Source: Methanocorpusculum sp. (lineage in GTDB: Archaea; Halobacteriota; Methanomicrobia; Methanomicrobiales; Methanocorpusculaceae). Taken from it: a DNA stretch of 44,713 nt. The stretch covers positions 1 through 44,713 of the forward strand of contig DALTWG010000007.1 of assembly GCA_029987245.1 (NCBI GenBank). The letters run 5' to 3'. Of this stretch, positions 32,689 to 40,693 are shown piece by piece; the stretch's first letter is position 1, and the number at the start of each line of letters is the position of its first letter. The translations under genes were made by a program, and so were the position numbers. Under the pieces are notes generated by a model. The model had not been told where the DNA came from and ran no database searches. It saw nothing but the letters and a program-made list of their open reading frames with translations.

Positions 32689-33116
32689 AACGTGTTGTTG
32701 CAACCGGAACATTTGACATCCTCCACCCGGGACACGTCTATTTCCTGGAAGAATCGAAAAAACTCGGCGATGAACTCTGGGTCATTGTGTCAAGAGAAAA
32801 CAATGTCAAACACAAACCCAAACCGGTTGTTTCCGAAGAACAGCGTCTTGTTATGATATCAGCCCTGCGCTGTGTCGACCATGCAATATTAGGCGACAGA
32901 GAGGACATGTTCAAACCCATCCGCGAAATCGACCCCACGGTTATCACTCTGGGCTTCAACCAGCACTTCTCCGAGGAAAAACTGAAAGCATCGCTTGAAG
33001 AGAGAAATATTCATGCAGATGTGGTTAGAATTCCGGCCTTTACCAACGCAAAATTCACCTCGTCAACGCAGATTATCGATGAAGTTGTGCGCCGGCGCGA
33101 GGAGGGAACCAAATGA
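32685..33116 (+). CDS. ribL: FAD synthase RibL
   Basis: The 143-residue cytidylyltransferase-type protein has the HPGH nucleotide motif at 14-17 (FDILHPGHVYFL) and the C-terminal SSTQII element matching the ISSTxI motif. In methanogens RibL makes FAD from FMN and ATP (or CTP), replacing the bacterial RibF. Size agrees. ATGA overlaps join it to the JAMM gene before and the DUF2284 gene after, so translation is coupled. Confidence 0.93.
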   Translation: MKRVVATGTFDILHPGHVYFLEESKKLGDELWVIVSRENNVKHKPKPVVSEEQRLVMISALRCVDHAILGDREDMFKPIREIDPTVITLGFNQHFSEEKLKASLEERNIHADVVRIPAFTNAKFTSSTQIIDEVVRRREEGTK

Positions 33117-33718
33117 ACTCATGCGATGAAGAAATTGACAAACTCACCAAAATCATCCGGGAAAAAGGCGGCGATGCAGTCCGCATCGCGCCAAAAGACG
33201 TAATTACCGCCCACTGGGTCCGGCAGAAATGCTACTTCGGCTGTGCCGGATTTGGCAAACGCTTCGGCTGCCCGCCGAACTCGCCGACGCCCGATGAAAC
33301 AAGGCAGGTTCTGGATGAGTTCAGCACCGCTCTGTTAATCCGGTTTGACGGCGATTTATATCCCGATGAAGCAGACCCGCTGCGCGTTGCCTCGCATAAA
33401 ATGACGCGGTTTGTGCAAAGCACCATGGTGGAACTGGAAGATATTGCATTCCACGACGGCTTTTACAAGGTGCTTTCCTACTCCGGTCACCAGTGCAAAT
33501 GGTGCAAATCCTGCGCCGCAAAAGAAGCGGGTGCAGAACTCAAAGACTGCCGGATGCGCCAGAATCTCAGACCAAGCATGGAGGCGGCCGGCATCGATGT
33601 CTATGCAACCTGCAAAAACGCCGGCTGGGACTTGCGTGTGATGACCTTTACCATGACCGAAGAAGGCAAAGTCTGGGACGGACCGATGACAACAATCATG
33701 CTTTTACTTCTGGAATAA
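33113..33718 (+). CDS. DUF2284 metal-binding protein
   Basis: The 201-residue product matches the DUF2284 family of predicted metal-binding proteins. Conserved cysteines appear in KCYFGCAGFGKRFGCPPNSP, in QCKWCKSC and further on in CRMRQNL and CKNAG. These suggest one or more Fe-S or zinc sites. The role is unknown; family members are widespread in anaerobes and methanogens. It overlaps ribL by ATGA and is followed 1 bp later by the PAPS-reductase-like gene, so it might be an electron-transfer or cofactor-related partner of that protein, which is inference. Confidence 0.88.
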   Translation: MNSCDEEIDKLTKIIREKGGDAVRIAPKDVITAHWVRQKCYFGCAGFGKRFGCPPNSPTPDETRQVLDEFSTALLIRFDGDLYPDEADPLRVASHKMTRFVQSTMVELEDIAFHDGFYKVLSYSGHQCKWCKSCAAKEAGAELKDCRMRQNLRPSMEAAGIDVYATCKNAGWDLRVMTFTMTEEGKVWDGPMTTIMLLLLE

Positions 33719-33719
33719 C

Positions 33720-35159
33720 ATGGCGCAAAAAAGACCGTATACCAAAAACTCCCCGTTTTTAGCACCCGTGCCGTTTTACTGGTGCGACAGGTGCCATACC
33801 CCGGTTATGGGAAAGATGTGTTCATGCGGTGAAAAAACGCGCCCCGTTTCTGTAACGCCTCCCGGCGATGTGCGGCCGGCATTTCAGCGCGACCGCGATT
33901 TAATCAACCGGCTGTTTGAAGAAAATTTCGGTGTGCCCCTTATACCGGAAGATTTCCTCTGTCTTTTGAACAAAGTGCCGGACGAGGACAGAATGGAGGA
34001 GATTATCATCGGGGGCGCGGTAGTATGCTCCATCAGATTTTTACCGGCGGAAGACCGCTGGGAGGTTCTCCCGCGCGAAGCGGCCGCACAACTTGTTCAA
34101 CCGACAAAACGCATTGTGCGCGTAACCGATGAAGCAGGCGAATATATCAAAGCCGGCAACAGCGTTTTAATGCCGGGAGTCACGTATGTTTCCCCGGAAA
34201 TTGCGGCAGGCGACAGCGTATTTGTCCTGACAGAATCCGGCGAGTGCGTAGCAGTCGGGCGCGCAAAGATGTCCTATGAAGATACAGTGGGCGCAACCCG
34301 CGGGCAGCTTGTTCGAACGCGCCGCACAAACAAAGCAAGCATCGATATCGCGCCATCCACCTGGGATGATGCAATTAAAGCAAATGAAGGAATCCTTGAC
34401 CTCTATGAAGCAAAATCCATCGAGTTCATCAAAGATGTTATCAGCAAAAATCCCGGAATTACGCCGACGATTTCCTATTCCGGCGGAAAAGACAGTCTGG
34501 TTACCCTTCTGCTTACGTGTAAGGCGGGACTGCGTCTTCCCATGATTTTTGCAGATACCGGCCTGGAATTTCCCGAAACCATACAAAACGTCAGAGATGT
34601 TGCAGAAAAATACGGGCTGGAATGCATCACGGAATCAGGCGAGGCGCTTTTCTGGGACGAATTCAAAGTCCAGGGCCCGCCTGCAGTCGATTACCGCTGG
34701 TGCTGCAAAGTATGCAAACTTAAGCCGGTAAAACAGCTGATTGAGAAAAACTGGGGTGAGGCGGTTTCATTCATCGGCCAGCGCAAGTTTGAATCCGCAA
34801 AACGGATGCAAAGCCCCCGTGTCTGGCGCAACAAAAATGTCATGTGCCAGATTTCTGCAGCGCCCATTCAGCACTGGACCGCAATGCATGACTGGCTGTA
34901 TCTTTTCCGCGAAAAAGCGCCGTACAATCCGCTCTATGAAATCGGGCTGGACAGAATCGGCTGCTTTATCTGTCCCTCCTCGGATATTGCCTGCATGAAA
35001 GATATTGCAGCACGCTATCCAAAAATGTGGGCCGAATGGATGGAAAAAATAACGAAGTGGGGCGAAGAAAACGGCAAGACACTGGAGTGGGCGCAAAAAG
35101 GGCAGTGGCGCATCAGGGAGCGAAACGAAGAGGATGCGGATATCGAAGGGCATTTCTAA
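33720..35159 (+). CDS. PAPS reductase-like protein with zinc ribbon and PUA domain
   Basis: The 479-residue product has three parts. A zinc ribbon uses C22, C25, C34 and C36. A PUA-type RNA-binding domain spans roughly residues 120-195 (AAGDSVFVLTESGECVAVGRAKM). The PP-loop ATPase domain begins with SYSGGKDSL near residue 255, with cysteines in RWCCKVCKLKPV and GCFICPSS that could hold an Fe-S cluster or carry sulfur. PAPS reductases proper lack ribbon and PUA parts, so this family is more likely to act on RNA, for instance tRNA thiolation, than on sulfate. It is the last gene of the JAMM-ribL-DUF2284 operon. The reaction is not established. Confidence 0.85.
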   Translation: MAQKRPYTKNSPFLAPVPFYWCDRCHTPVMGKMCSCGEKTRPVSVTPPGDVRPAFQRDRDLINRLFEENFGVPLIPEDFLCLLNKVPDEDRMEEIIIGGAVVCSIRFLPAEDRWEVLPREAAAQLVQPTKRIVRVTDEAGEYIKAGNSVLMPGVTYVSPEIAAGDSVFVLTESGECVAVGRAKMSYEDTVGATRGQLVRTRRTNKASIDIAPSTWDDAIKANEGILDLYEAKSIEFIKDVISKNPGITPTISYSGGKDSLVTLLLTCKAGLRLPMIFADTGLEFPETIQNVRDVAEKYGLECITESGEALFWDEFKVQGPPAVDYRWCCKVCKLKPVKQLIEKNWGEAVSFIGQRKFESAKRMQSPRVWRNKNVMCQISAAPIQHWTAMHDWLYLFREKAPYNPLYEIGLDRIGCFICPSSDIACMKDIAARYPKMWAEWMEKITKWGEENGKTLEWAQKGQWRIRERNEEDADIEGHF

Positions 35160-35219
35160 AAGCCCGGGAAAATAAAAAGGATTGAGGAGAGAGGGAGGGC
35201 ACCCCATCTGTTTTACAGT

Positions 35220-35435
35220 TCAGGTTCTTGCAAAGAAAAGTCCCATTCCGCCTGCAATTAACCCGATTGAGATGAAAATAAAAGCCGATTCCATAGTTAA
35301 CATATCCATGAAATAGAGAATCAGCGGTGTTGCACCCATCACAACCGTGACAAGAGCACAGATATATTTCGGGTGGTTAACTTTGATTAACTCTTCCAGC
35401 GTCATGGGTTTTTCATCGTCGGAAATTTCTGTCAT
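35220..35435 (-). CDS. small two-span membrane protein
   Basis: The 71-residue product has an acidic N-terminus (MTEISDDEKPMTLEELIK) and two hydrophobic segments (YICALVTVVMGATPLILYF and AFIFISIGLIAGGMGLFF) that look like a transmembrane hairpin. I do not recognise the family. Its ATG overlaps the stop of the upstream gene as ATGA, so the two are co-translated. It ends 60 bp from the convergent PAPS-reductase-like gene. Confidence 0.7.
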   Translation of the reverse strand: MTEISDDEKPMTLEELIKVNHPKYICALVTVVMGATPLILYFMDMLTMESAFIFISIGLIAGGMGLFFART

Positions 35436-35674
35436 CAGTTTGCACCCCCGGCTGACTGGACATCAACATCACACTGTTTGCGGTCGATTCTCAGATGTTT
35501 GGGCTTTATTGTATAGTTCGGGCATTCAAATCCTTCTTTTGGCACCGGGTCCGGGAGGTCGTTTCTTTCGGTACAGGCAATATGGTAATTAAAGAATTTG
35601 CGCTCTTCGTCAAAATCATATTTCATTGACGCACGTTTGGTACAGGTTAAACACGGAACAACCATAATATACAA
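35435..35674 (-). CDS. small Cys-containing protein, hypothetical
   Basis: The 79-residue product (or 76 from the internal ATG at 35665, MVVPCLTC) holds a CxxC pair at the N-terminus and further cysteines in ACTERN, ECPNYT and QCDVD, suggesting a zinc site. I do not recognise it. It precedes the small membrane protein with an ATGA overlap and is divergent from uvrC; its start lies 78 bp from that of uvrC. Confidence 0.7.
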   Translation of the reverse strand: MYIMVVPCLTCTKRASMKYDFDEERKFFNYHIACTERNDLPDPVPKEGFECPNYTIKPKHLRIDRKQCDVDVQSAGGAN

Positions 35675-35717
35675 TTATAGTGCGCACAATAAGATAAAGA
35701 CTGTGGTTGAATGAAGA

Positions 35718-35724
35718 TATATAT
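35718..35724 (+). promoter_or_regulatory. TATA box for uvrC
   Basis: TATATAT is centred about 31 bp upstream of the uvrC ATG at 35752. Archaeal transcription usually starts 25-30 bp downstream of the TATA centre, so the uvrC transcript would be leaderless or nearly so. This supports 35752 as the start. Confidence 0.55.
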
Positions 35725-35751
35725 CCCTTCACGCAACCAATATTATTCTAC

Positions 35752-37311
35752 ATGCCGGTCGACTTATCCGAAGTTCCCACCTCTCCGGGCTGCTATATGT
35801 ACAAAGACAGTGAGGGGACTATTATTTACGTCGGTAAGGCGAAAAATCTCAAAAAACGGGTTTCTTCCTATTTCCGGAAAAAAGACCATGACCCGAAGAC
35901 GAAAAAACTCGTAGAGCATATTGACTCGGCTGAATTTATTCTGACAGATACGGACGAAGAAGCCTATCTTCTGGAAATTACGCTGATTAAAAAGCATCAG
36001 CCCAAATACAATATTGATTTGCGGGATGCAAAATCCTATGCGTTTATTATTCTGACTAAAGAAGAGTTCCCGCGCATCGGTATTGCCCGCAATAAGAAGA
36101 TGCGCGCAGAATATTTCGGGCCGTTTGTTTCAGGAAAGGAACGTGACTACTGCCTTTCAGTAGTGAAAAAAGCGTTTATGCTTCGCTCATGCGCAAACAT
36201 GCCCAAAAACAGACGGCCCTGTCTGCGCTACCACATCAAAAACTGTTCAGGGCCGTGTACAGGCACCGTCAGTAAAGAGGCGTATGCGAAGCAGTGCGCA
36301 TTCGCGCGCGAAGCGCTCAAAGGCGAGACAAAGGGGCTTGTTGAAAAACTGACGGCCGAAATGGAGATGTACTCGAATGAGATGGAATTCGAGGCGGCGC
36401 TGCAGTGCCGCGACCAGATTACAGCGGTGGAAAATTTATCGCGGCGTCAGTATGTGCAGCGCAAAACCGACCATGACGAAGATGTGGTTGCATACCGGAT
36501 TGCAGAGCATGTCGTTTATGCGATGGTCTTTCACGTGTACAAAGGCACGCTTTCGGGACGGGACGAGTTCATCTTCGATGAATCGGACGGTTTCTTTGAT
36601 GAGTTCCTGACCGCGTATTACACGGACAATCCGATTCCCAATGAAATTATTTTAGAGCATGAGCCTGAAGAATCACCGGAAGCATATTTGTCAGGGCTTG
36701 CTAAGCGCAGGGTTGTCATAACTGTCCCGAAACAGGGCGCCAAAAAGAAGCTGGTGGAACTTGCCGGAAAAAATATCGAGACAACGCATTTCGGCGCGGA
36801 AATAAAGGTGACCGAACTGCAGCGCGAGCTGCACTTAAAAGAGGCACCTGATGTTATTGAGTGCTTTGATATTTCGCATCTTTCAGGCACCGACCCTGTT
36901 GCATCCATGGTCCAGTTCCGGCACGGTAGGGCGGATAAGAAAAATTACCGGCGGTTTAAAATCAAATCAGCGACGGGAGGGGATGATTATGCAAGCATGG
37001 AAGAGGTTGTCAGGCGCCGGTATTCGCGACTTTTGGCAGAAGAAAAGAAGCTGCCCGACCTCATTTTAATTGACGGCGGAAAAGGGCAGCTGGGACGTGC
37101 AAAGCAGGTTTTGGATTCGCTCGGCATTGAAACACCGGTTATCGCTCTCGCCGAGCGCGAGGAGGAGATTTATGTGTCAGGGGTGCCCTTCCCGCTTCCT
37201 GTCTCGCGCAGGGAAAAGGGCAGCATGTATCTGCAGGAGATTCGAGACGAGGCGCACCGGTTTGCAATTACCTATAACCGGCTGCTGAGAAGCAAACGGG
37301 TGGGGAAATAA
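35752..37311 (+). CDS. uvrC: excinuclease ABC subunit C (short form)
   Basis: The 519-residue nucleotide excision repair nuclease makes the 3' and 5' incisions with UvrB. The GIY-YIG domain is at the N-terminus (PGCYMY, YVGKAKNLKKRV). A UVR/coiled-coil region with FEAALQCRDQI follows at about residues 200-240. The RNase H-like domain has the catalytic acids in CFDISHLSGT and LILIDGGKGQLG, and His in RDEAHRFAI. It ends at RLLRSKRVGK, where E. coli-type UvrC (about 610 residues) continues with two helix-hairpin-helix motifs; these are absent. No uvrA or uvrB is in the window. ATG 35752 is chosen because the conserved core begins right after it and a TATA box is at the right distance. Confidence 0.95.
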   Translation: MPVDLSEVPTSPGCYMYKDSEGTIIYVGKAKNLKKRVSSYFRKKDHDPKTKKLVEHIDSAEFILTDTDEEAYLLEITLIKKHQPKYNIDLRDAKSYAFIILTKEEFPRIGIARNKKMRAEYFGPFVSGKERDYCLSVVKKAFMLRSCANMPKNRRPCLRYHIKNCSGPCTGTVSKEAYAKQCAFAREALKGETKGLVEKLTAEMEMYSNEMEFEAALQCRDQITAVENLSRRQYVQRKTDHDEDVVAYRIAEHVVYAMVFHVYKGTLSGRDEFIFDESDGFFDEFLTAYYTDNPIPNEIILEHEPEESPEAYLSGLAKRRVVITVPKQGAKKKLVELAGKNIETTHFGAEIKVTELQRELHLKEAPDVIECFDISHLSGTDPVASMVQFRHGRADKKNYRRFKIKSATGGDDYASMEEVVRRRYSRLLAEEKKLPDLILIDGGKGQLGRAKQVLDSLGIETPVIALAEREEEIYVSGVPFPLPVSRREKGSMYLQEIRDEAHRFAITYNRLLRSKRVGK

Positions 37312-37380
37312 CAGGATGGTTTAAAAGTAACATAAAATAGATAATCCTTGAAAGAAATATATTGATACAGCAGGTGGATT

Positions 37381-37527
37381 ATGGGAGAGAAAATAGATAT
37401 CGGGCTAACGCTTTCCGGTCAGGATGCTATTGATTTTATTGAATATATGAAAAATCCGACATATACCGAGGAAGTAAAGGCTTTGATGCGGGATGCGATG
37501 CGGGATCGTATCGAAGTAAAATTCTAA
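37381..37527 (+). CDS. 48-residue peptide, candidate antitoxin
   Basis: The ATG at 37381 follows a GGTGG Shine-Dalgarno-like run (37373-37377), and the frame ends at 37527. The peptide (MGEKIDIGLTLSGQDA, then DFIEYMKNP and VKALMRDAMRDRI) has one predicted beta strand and helices. It ends 19 bp before the GNAT gene, an order typical of GNAT toxin-antitoxin modules, in which the small DNA-binding antitoxin comes first. It is shorter than the known DUF1778 RHH antitoxins. The strand-helix-helix outline could still be a minimal RHH. The role is inferred from context. Confidence 0.65.
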   Translation: MGEKIDIGLTLSGQDAIDFIEYMKNPTYTEEVKALMRDAMRDRIEVKF

Positions 37528-37546
37528 ATCTTTTTTGGTGTATTTA

Positions 37547-38077
37547 ATGGCTGAAAATCTTCGTATTTCAAAGGATGATGTTACTTACATCCGGTTGGAA
37601 AAAGACGAGGATATTCGAGGTTTTTCATGCAGTGAACCTTTGCTGAATGCTTTTTTGTATGAGGATGCATCAGATGATGCAGAAAATAAATATTCTGTAA
37701 CCCATCTGGTGAAGTATAATAATGAGATTGTCGGTTTTTTCACGCTGGTGAATGACACGGTAAATGTTGATTTGCTCAATGATGAGTGTTATTCAGATTA
37801 CCCGTACCGGAAAATGCCTGCTGTAAAAATAGCACGGCTTGCTACAGATGAAAGATACGTGCACAGAGGAGTCGGGTCTCTGATGTTAAGGCATATTTTT
37901 ATTTATGTGGACGTTATCGCTTCTTTGTCAGGTTGTCGTGTTATAACAGTTGATGCCAAAAAAGAGGCGCTCGGATTTTATCGCAGGTATGCATTTCGTG
38001 ATGTCAGGTCAAAAAGTAATCTGCAGTATATTCCGATGTATCTTGATTTTAAATTCCTGCTTGAGGAAATGCAATAA
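37547..38077 (+). CDS. GNAT acetyltransferase, candidate toxin
   Basis: The 176-residue product is a GNAT fold enzyme. The acetyl-CoA pyrophosphate loop is H106-R-G-V-G-S111 after the beta strand KIARLATDERY, and the conserved Tyr of FYRRYAF (about 145) could act as a general acid. Text such as GFSCSEPLLNAFLYEDA, FFTLVND and ARLATDERY matches the family that includes AtaT/TacT toxins, which acetylate aminoacyl-tRNA. The small upstream gene supports that reading, but an ordinary protein or small-molecule acetyltransferase is possible. ATG 37547 is preferred over an upstream non-ATG frame opening. Confidence 0.8.
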   Translation: MAENLRISKDDVTYIRLEKDEDIRGFSCSEPLLNAFLYEDASDDAENKYSVTHLVKYNNEIVGFFTLVNDTVNVDLLNDECYSDYPYRKMPAVKIARLATDERYVHRGVGSLMLRHIFIYVDVIASLSGCRVITVDAKKEALGFYRRYAFRDVRSKSNLQYIPMYLDFKFLLEEMQ

Positions 38078-38206
38078 TCCTTCCCCATATCTCCGTTTCG
38101 TTATAAACAGGCAATTCTACTGAAAGGATAGGCTGACTGATACAAAAATCCGATACATCATTAAAATACTTTCTCCCGCGCTTTTTTTCGGAAACACCGC
38201 TATCTG

Positions 38207-38221
38207 CCGAAACCGTTTCGG
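38207..38221. promoter_or_regulatory. perfect palindrome upstream of feoA, candidate metalloregulator site
   Basis: CCGAAAC-C-GTTTCGG is a perfect 7+1+7 palindrome in the 212-bp gap before feoA, centred 76 bp upstream of its ATG. A related half-site TTTCGGAAAC lies about 15 bp before it. DtxR-type repressors bind palindromes of this sort, and a DtxR-type gene closes the feo cluster. Assignment to that regulator is inference. Confidence 0.5.
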
Positions 38222-38289
38222 TCCAAAAAATCCCATCCCAACATTTTTCGACTCAGGTTTTAGTCAACCGAAAAACCAACTAATATCCC

Positions 38290-38538
38290 ATGCAACTGTA
38301 TGAAAATGCTGTGCCATTATCAGCGATAAAAAAGAACAGCACTGCAAAAATCCTCGGTTTTAAAAATCCGGGACAGGAACTTGCAAACAGACTCACCGAA
38401 CTGGGATTTATTCAGGGCTCCCTCATTACCTACTGCGGAAAAGCACCGTTGGGCGACCCGCTGATTTTTATCATCCACGGCGGAAAACTCGCACTCCGGA
38501 AAAACGATGCTGCAAATATCATGGTGATGCCGCAATGA
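38290..38538 (+). CDS. feoA: ferrous iron transport protein FeoA
   Basis: The 82-residue product is an SH3-like FeoA domain (ELANRLTELGFIQGSLITYCGKAPLGDPLIF, given here as the conserved region at about residues 35-65 in outline: the LxELGF and GDP elements) that ends with ALRKNDAANIMV. It is a cytoplasmic accessory of FeoB and probably modulates its GTPase or assembly. Its stop overlaps the feoB ATG in ATGA form. A start at 38290 gives the normal length. Confidence 0.93.
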   Translation: MQLYENAVPLSAIKKNSTAKILGFKNPGQELANRLTELGFIQGSLITYCGKAPLGDPLIFIIHGGKLALRKNDAANIMVMPQ

Positions 38539-40475
38539 AAAAACTTACCATCGCCCTTGCCGGCAATCCGAACTGCGGAAAAACAACGCTTTTCAACGGA
38601 CTTACCGGACTGCGCCACCACACCGGAAACTGGCCGGGAAAAACCGTCTCGGTAGACAGAAACGAAGGAAAACTCACCTACAAAGACCACACCTTTGACA
38701 TAGTCGACCTTCCCGGAATCTACAGCCTTTCCTCGCGCACACTTGAAGAAGAAATTGCCACTGAATACCTTCAGACCGAAAAACCGGACGTAGTGGTAAA
38801 TATTATTGATGCCGGAAACCTGGAGAAAAATCTCTTCCTGACTTTGCAGCTCATTGAAATCTGCGCACCCGTTGTCGTAGCACTCAACATGAACAAATTT
38901 GCCGAACATAACGGCATGACAGTTGATGCTTCAAAACTGCAGAAAGCCCTCGGCGTTCCTGTGGTAAAAATCGAGGCAGTGAACAAAACCGGACGCGATG
39001 AACTCCTGGATGCCGTAATCAAAGGCGCCCCGACACTTCCGACACACTACTATGACGAAGAACTCGAATCCCATATTGTCGAATTCGCTGCAAACGGCAA
39101 AAGCCGCTGGACCGCGCTGCAGGAACTGATTCACCCAAAACTCGACGAAACCACCCTTACCTTCAACACCCGCCGCCACCTGGAAGAAGAATACGGCGGA
39201 CTTACCCTTACTGAAATTATCTCCACGCAGAAATACAACCATATCTCAAAAATCATGGAGGAATGTGTTTCGATAAACGGCAAACGCAATAAAATCACAG
39301 AGGCGATTGACAAAATCGTGATGAACAGAATTCTTGCAATCCCCATTTTCCTGCTGGTTATCTTCCTCGTCTTCCAGGTGGTTTTCGCCGTAGGAGATCC
39401 CTTCATGGGATGGATTGAAGAATTCTTCGGCTGGCTTGGCGAAATCTGCGGCGATGCATTATCCGCCGCACCGCAATGGGTTTCCTCTCTGGCAGTTGAC
39501 GGTGTAATCGGCGGTGTGGGAAGCGTCATCGTGTTCCTGCCCAACATCATTCTAATGTTTCTCATGCTTGCCATCCTTGAAAACTCCGGCTATCTTGCAA
39601 GAGTTGCTGTAGTAACCGACGCCATTATGGAAAAAATCGGACTGCACGGCAAATCCTTCATCCCGATGATTTTAGGATTCGGCTGCGGTGTGCCGGCAAT
39701 TATGGCATCCCGCACGCTGGAAAACGAGCGGTCGAAAAAGCTTACCATGCTTTTGACTCCGTTTATGTCCTGCAGCGCGCGGCTTCCGGTGTATGTGCTT
39801 TTTACCACGGCATTCTTTGAAGCATATCAGGGTGTGGTTCTTTTCGCAATCTATCTTCTTGGAATCGCAGTGGCTCTCCTCGTCGGACTGATTCTGCGAA
39901 AGACCGCGTTCAAAGGCGAGGAAGCGGCATTCATTATCGAGATGCCTTCCTATCACGTTCCGCGCGTAAGAGATGTTTTGCTTGCCATGTGGGATAATGC
40001 AAAAGAGTTCTTGTCCCGCGCAGGCGTGATTATTTTCCCTGCGGTGCTTTTCGTCTGGCTGCTTGCAACGCTTCCGTTCGGTGTCGAGTATTCTTCCTCC
40101 GAGTCGGTTCTTGGCATGATTGGCGGATTTGTTGCGCCGGTCTTTGCCCCGCTCGGATTCGGATTCATGGAGGCAGCGGTTTCAGTAATCATGGGCCTGC
40201 TTGCAAAGGAAGTGGTTGTCGCAACAATGGGCACTCTCTTCGCCTGCGGCGAAGACGGACTTGTCTCGGTTTTACCCACGGTTTTCACGCCGCTTTCAGC
40301 ATTCTCGTTCATGACCTTTGTCCTGCTTTACATTCCATGTCTTGCTTCAATCTTTACCATTAAAAAGGAGTCGCACTCATGGTCGTTTACGATTCTTGCA
40401 GCACTCATGTATCTGGTGGTTGCATGGGTCATATCATTCATCATATTCCAGGGAGGTACCCTCCTTGGCTTCTGA
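38535..40475 (+). CDS. feoB: ferrous iron transporter FeoB
   Basis: The 646-residue membrane GTPase imports Fe(II). The N-terminal G domain has G1 GNPNCGKTT (10-18), G3 DLPG (58-61) and switch text LRHHTGNWPGKTV. The G4 motif, usually NxxD with the Asp that selects guanine, reads N118-M-N-K121. The membrane part has the two Gate motifs: LGFGCGVPAIMASRT with LTPFMSCSARLP, and LLAKEVVVATMGTL. About nine or ten spans are visible. It is preceded by feoA (4-bp overlap) and followed by a Cys-rich peptide gene overlapping its end. The transport role is confident; the altered G4 is an oddity. Confidence 0.96.
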   Translation: MKKLTIALAGNPNCGKTTLFNGLTGLRHHTGNWPGKTVSVDRNEGKLTYKDHTFDIVDLPGIYSLSSRTLEEEIATEYLQTEKPDVVVNIIDAGNLEKNLFLTLQLIEICAPVVVALNMNKFAEHNGMTVDASKLQKALGVPVVKIEAVNKTGRDELLDAVIKGAPTLPTHYYDEELESHIVEFAANGKSRWTALQELIHPKLDETTLTFNTRRHLEEEYGGLTLTEIISTQKYNHISKIMEECVSINGKRNKITEAIDKIVMNRILAIPIFLLVIFLVFQVVFAVGDPFMGWIEEFFGWLGEICGDALSAAPQWVSSLAVDGVIGGVGSVIVFLPNIILMFLMLAILENSGYLARVAVVTDAIMEKIGLHGKSFIPMILGFGCGVPAIMASRTLENERSKKLTMLLTPFMSCSARLPVYVLFTTAFFEAYQGVVLFAIYLLGIAVALLVGLILRKTAFKGEEAAFIIEMPSYHVPRVRDVLLAMWDNAKEFLSRAGVIIFPAVLFVWLLATLPFGVEYSSSESVLGMIGGFVAPVFAPLGFGFMEAAVSVIMGLLAKEVVVATMGTLFACGEDGLVSVLPTVFTPLSAFSFMTFVLLYIPCLASIFTIKKESHSWSFTILAALMYLVVAWVISFIIFQGGTLLGF

Positions 40476-40659
40476 AATTTTCTGGACCATTGGATTTGTC
40501 TGCATCGCTGCAGTGATTGTGGTTTTATTCGCCCGGTTGGTTTACCGAAGTGTTAAGGGTGCAAACTGCCACTGCGGCGGTGCCGGAGGCAAGGGATGCG
40601 CAAAGTGCGGCGGGGGATGCTCAAGCTGTGCTTCAAAATGCAGCGGCAAAAAAGAATGA
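40465..40659 (+). CDS. FeoB-associated Cys-rich membrane peptide
   Basis: The 64-residue product has one membrane span (SEIFWTIGFVCIAAVIVVLF) followed by a Cys/Gly-rich tail with CHCGGAGG, CAKCGGGCSSC and KC. It fits the FeoB-associated Cys-rich membrane protein family. No ATG is in the right place; TTG 40465 fits, with GGGAGG at 40451-40456 and 8 bp between. It overlaps the feoB end by 11 bp. It may handle iron or redox at the transporter, as suggested by position. The start is inferred. Confidence 0.85.
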   Translation: MASEIFWTIGFVCIAAVIVVLFARLVYRSVKGANCHCGGAGGKGCAKCGGGCSSCASKCSGKKE

Positions 40660-40693
40660 ATGATATAGTTGTAAGGGGAATATATACAAAGAA

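Noticed and set aside
40318..40464. Upstream extension of the FeoB-associated peptide
   Set aside because: It lies within feoB in another frame and lacks conservation; the TTG at 40465 has a good ribosome binding site.
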